Source of the DNA: Nostoc sp. TCL26-01
GTDB lineage: Bacteria; Cyanobacteriota; Cyanobacteriia; Cyanobacteriales; Nostocaceae
Assembly (NCBI RefSeq): GCF_013393945.1
Contig: NZ_CP040297.1
Location: 2,806,804 to 2,870,803 of the forward strand
DNA length: 64,000 nucleotides
Direction of reading: 5' to 3'
The notes beneath the pieces are model-generated. The model made no database searches. It was given only the letters and a program-made list of their open reading frames with translations, and was not told the DNA's origin. Positions 63,486 to 64,000 of the stretch are shown one piece after another. How positions within the stretch are numbered: the first letter of the stretch is position 1; every line of letters starts with the position of its first letter. The translations under genes were made by a program, and so were the position numbers.

Positions 63486-64000
63486 ATGGATACGTTGTTA
63501 CGGAACGCCCGGAGAAAACTATCTCAAGGGCTATTATTCTGGCGTGAGGCTGGTGAGGGGATGCCTCTGATTTTGTTACATGGTGCTTGGCATGATAGTG
63601 GACAATGGGTAAGTGTGATGGAGTCGCTTTCTTTGCACTTTCATTGCTTTGCACCAGATTTGTTGGGGTTTGGTGAATCAGAAAACCCGAATATTCACTA
63701 TTCCATTGATTTACAAGTTGAGTGTGTTGCTGAGTTTTTACAAGCTTTGCGGTTAGAACAGGTATATCTAGTCGGGGATTCCCTGGGGGCTTGGATTGCT
63801 GCTAGTTATGCTCTCAAATATGGAGAACAAGTGCGTGGTTTAGTGTTGCTATCGCCAGAAGGGGTGAAAATAGCGGGACAAGAGCAAAAATGTCAAAAAA
63901 TGCGGCAATTGATCAAGCGATCGCCTTTATTATTTAAGGTACTGCGATCGCTCCGGTTCTTCACTAAAATTTTGCGTCTAGAGGAGAAAATTGCTCAAGA
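63486..64000 (+). CDS. Alpha/beta hydrolase (partial, runs off the window)
   Basis: 171 codons from ATG 63486 to the window end. The oxyanion motif LLHGAWHDSGQW, PDLLGFGESENP and the nucleophile elbow LVGDSLGAWIAA (S99) are clear. The N-terminus FWREAGEGMPLILLHG matches the common single-domain epoxide-hydrolase-like or MhpC-like type. The catalytic Asp and His lie beyond the window. Substrate not predictable. Confidence 0.88.
   Translation, partial: MDTLLRNARRKLSQGLLFWREAGEGMPLILLHGAWHDSGQWVSVMESLSLHFHCFAPDLLGFGESENPNIHYSIDLQVECVAEFLQALRLEQVYLVGDSLGAWIAASYALKYGEQVRGLVLLSPEGVKIAGQEQKCQKMRQLIKRSPLLFKVLRSLRFFTKILRLEEKIAQ

Overview
The window reads as chromosomal DNA of a filamentous, heterocyst-type cyanobacterium (Nostoc/Anabaena group). 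Pointers seen in the sequence are: very frequent GCGATCGC octamers (the HIP1 motif), many intergenic heptamer/octamer tandem arrays (TAATGAC, CATTGAC, CCTCACTC, CCCCAAT types) of the kind known as STRR in Nostoc, an initiator tRNA gene split by a group I intron, cyanophycin genes (cphB-cphA), a XisI-family protein, a COP23-domain protein, secreted WD40 proteins and a PEP-CTERM protein. Some sixty genes are called on both strands; most are ordinary housekeeping or metabolic genes, with short accessory patches between them.

Layout. 1-13 kb: the start of a truncated membrane protein, alpha-glucan phosphorylase, a DUF938 methyltransferase, a YdhR-like protein, panB, a seven-blade propeller protein, a complete-looking MITE with a target duplication (7082-7260), a TPR protein, a second MITE (8981-9130), a 21-bp tandem repeat that reads as pure heptads on the minus strand, UPF0175 and Uma2 proteins, a methyltransferase and a large membrane protein. 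12.7-20.7 kb: an Rpn-type nuclease gene broken by one in-frame stop, then ABC-F, gpmI, secG, a Zn protease, rsfS, a Ycf36-like protein and asparaginase. 20.75-21.63 kb: tRNA-fMet(CAT) with a 243-nt ORF-less group I intron, followed 79 bp later by a free-standing homologue of the PD-(D/E)XK homing endonuclease I-Ssp6803I. 21.6-27.6 kb: a GTPase, an aspartic protease, a Ser/Thr kinase and a small toxin-antitoxin/XisI island. 27.6-32.3 kb: three tandem secreted trypsin-like proteases, two fused to WD40 propellers (7 and 4 blades), plus a COP23 protein. 32.5-40 kb: an orphan cytosine-5 methyltransferase, deoC, recO, an MFS transporter and two glycosyltransferases.

40.6-64 kb: a four-gene polar amino-acid ABC transporter (aapJQMP type), a DUF3318 protein, a PEP-CTERM phytase-like protein, queE, a STAS-sugar transferase fusion, tatA, cphA/cphB, a strongly structured non-coding stretch upstream of cphB, trmD, ispF, a PD-(D/E)XK-like plus PIN-like pair, a family-5 solute-binding lipoprotein, larB, argH, a 54-residue basic protein, a NUDIX hydrolase and the start of an alpha/beta hydrolase.

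How genes fit together. Nitrogen themes recur: amino-acid uptake (AapJQMP), arginine synthesis (argH), asparaginase, and storage and mobilisation of the Arg/Asp polymer cyanophycin (cphA, cphB). Envelope themes are sugar transfer, glycosyltransferases, the MFS exporter, SecG and TatA. The most interesting spots are the intron/endonuclease locus, the rod-like RNA candidate at 54043-54205, the trypsin/WD40/COP23 cluster, the nuclease-like pair at 56.0-57.1 kb, and places where dispersed repeats form start codons (aapQ, aapM, near recO and ispF) or coding tails (ispF). All functions are inferred from reading the sequence; no database search was run.
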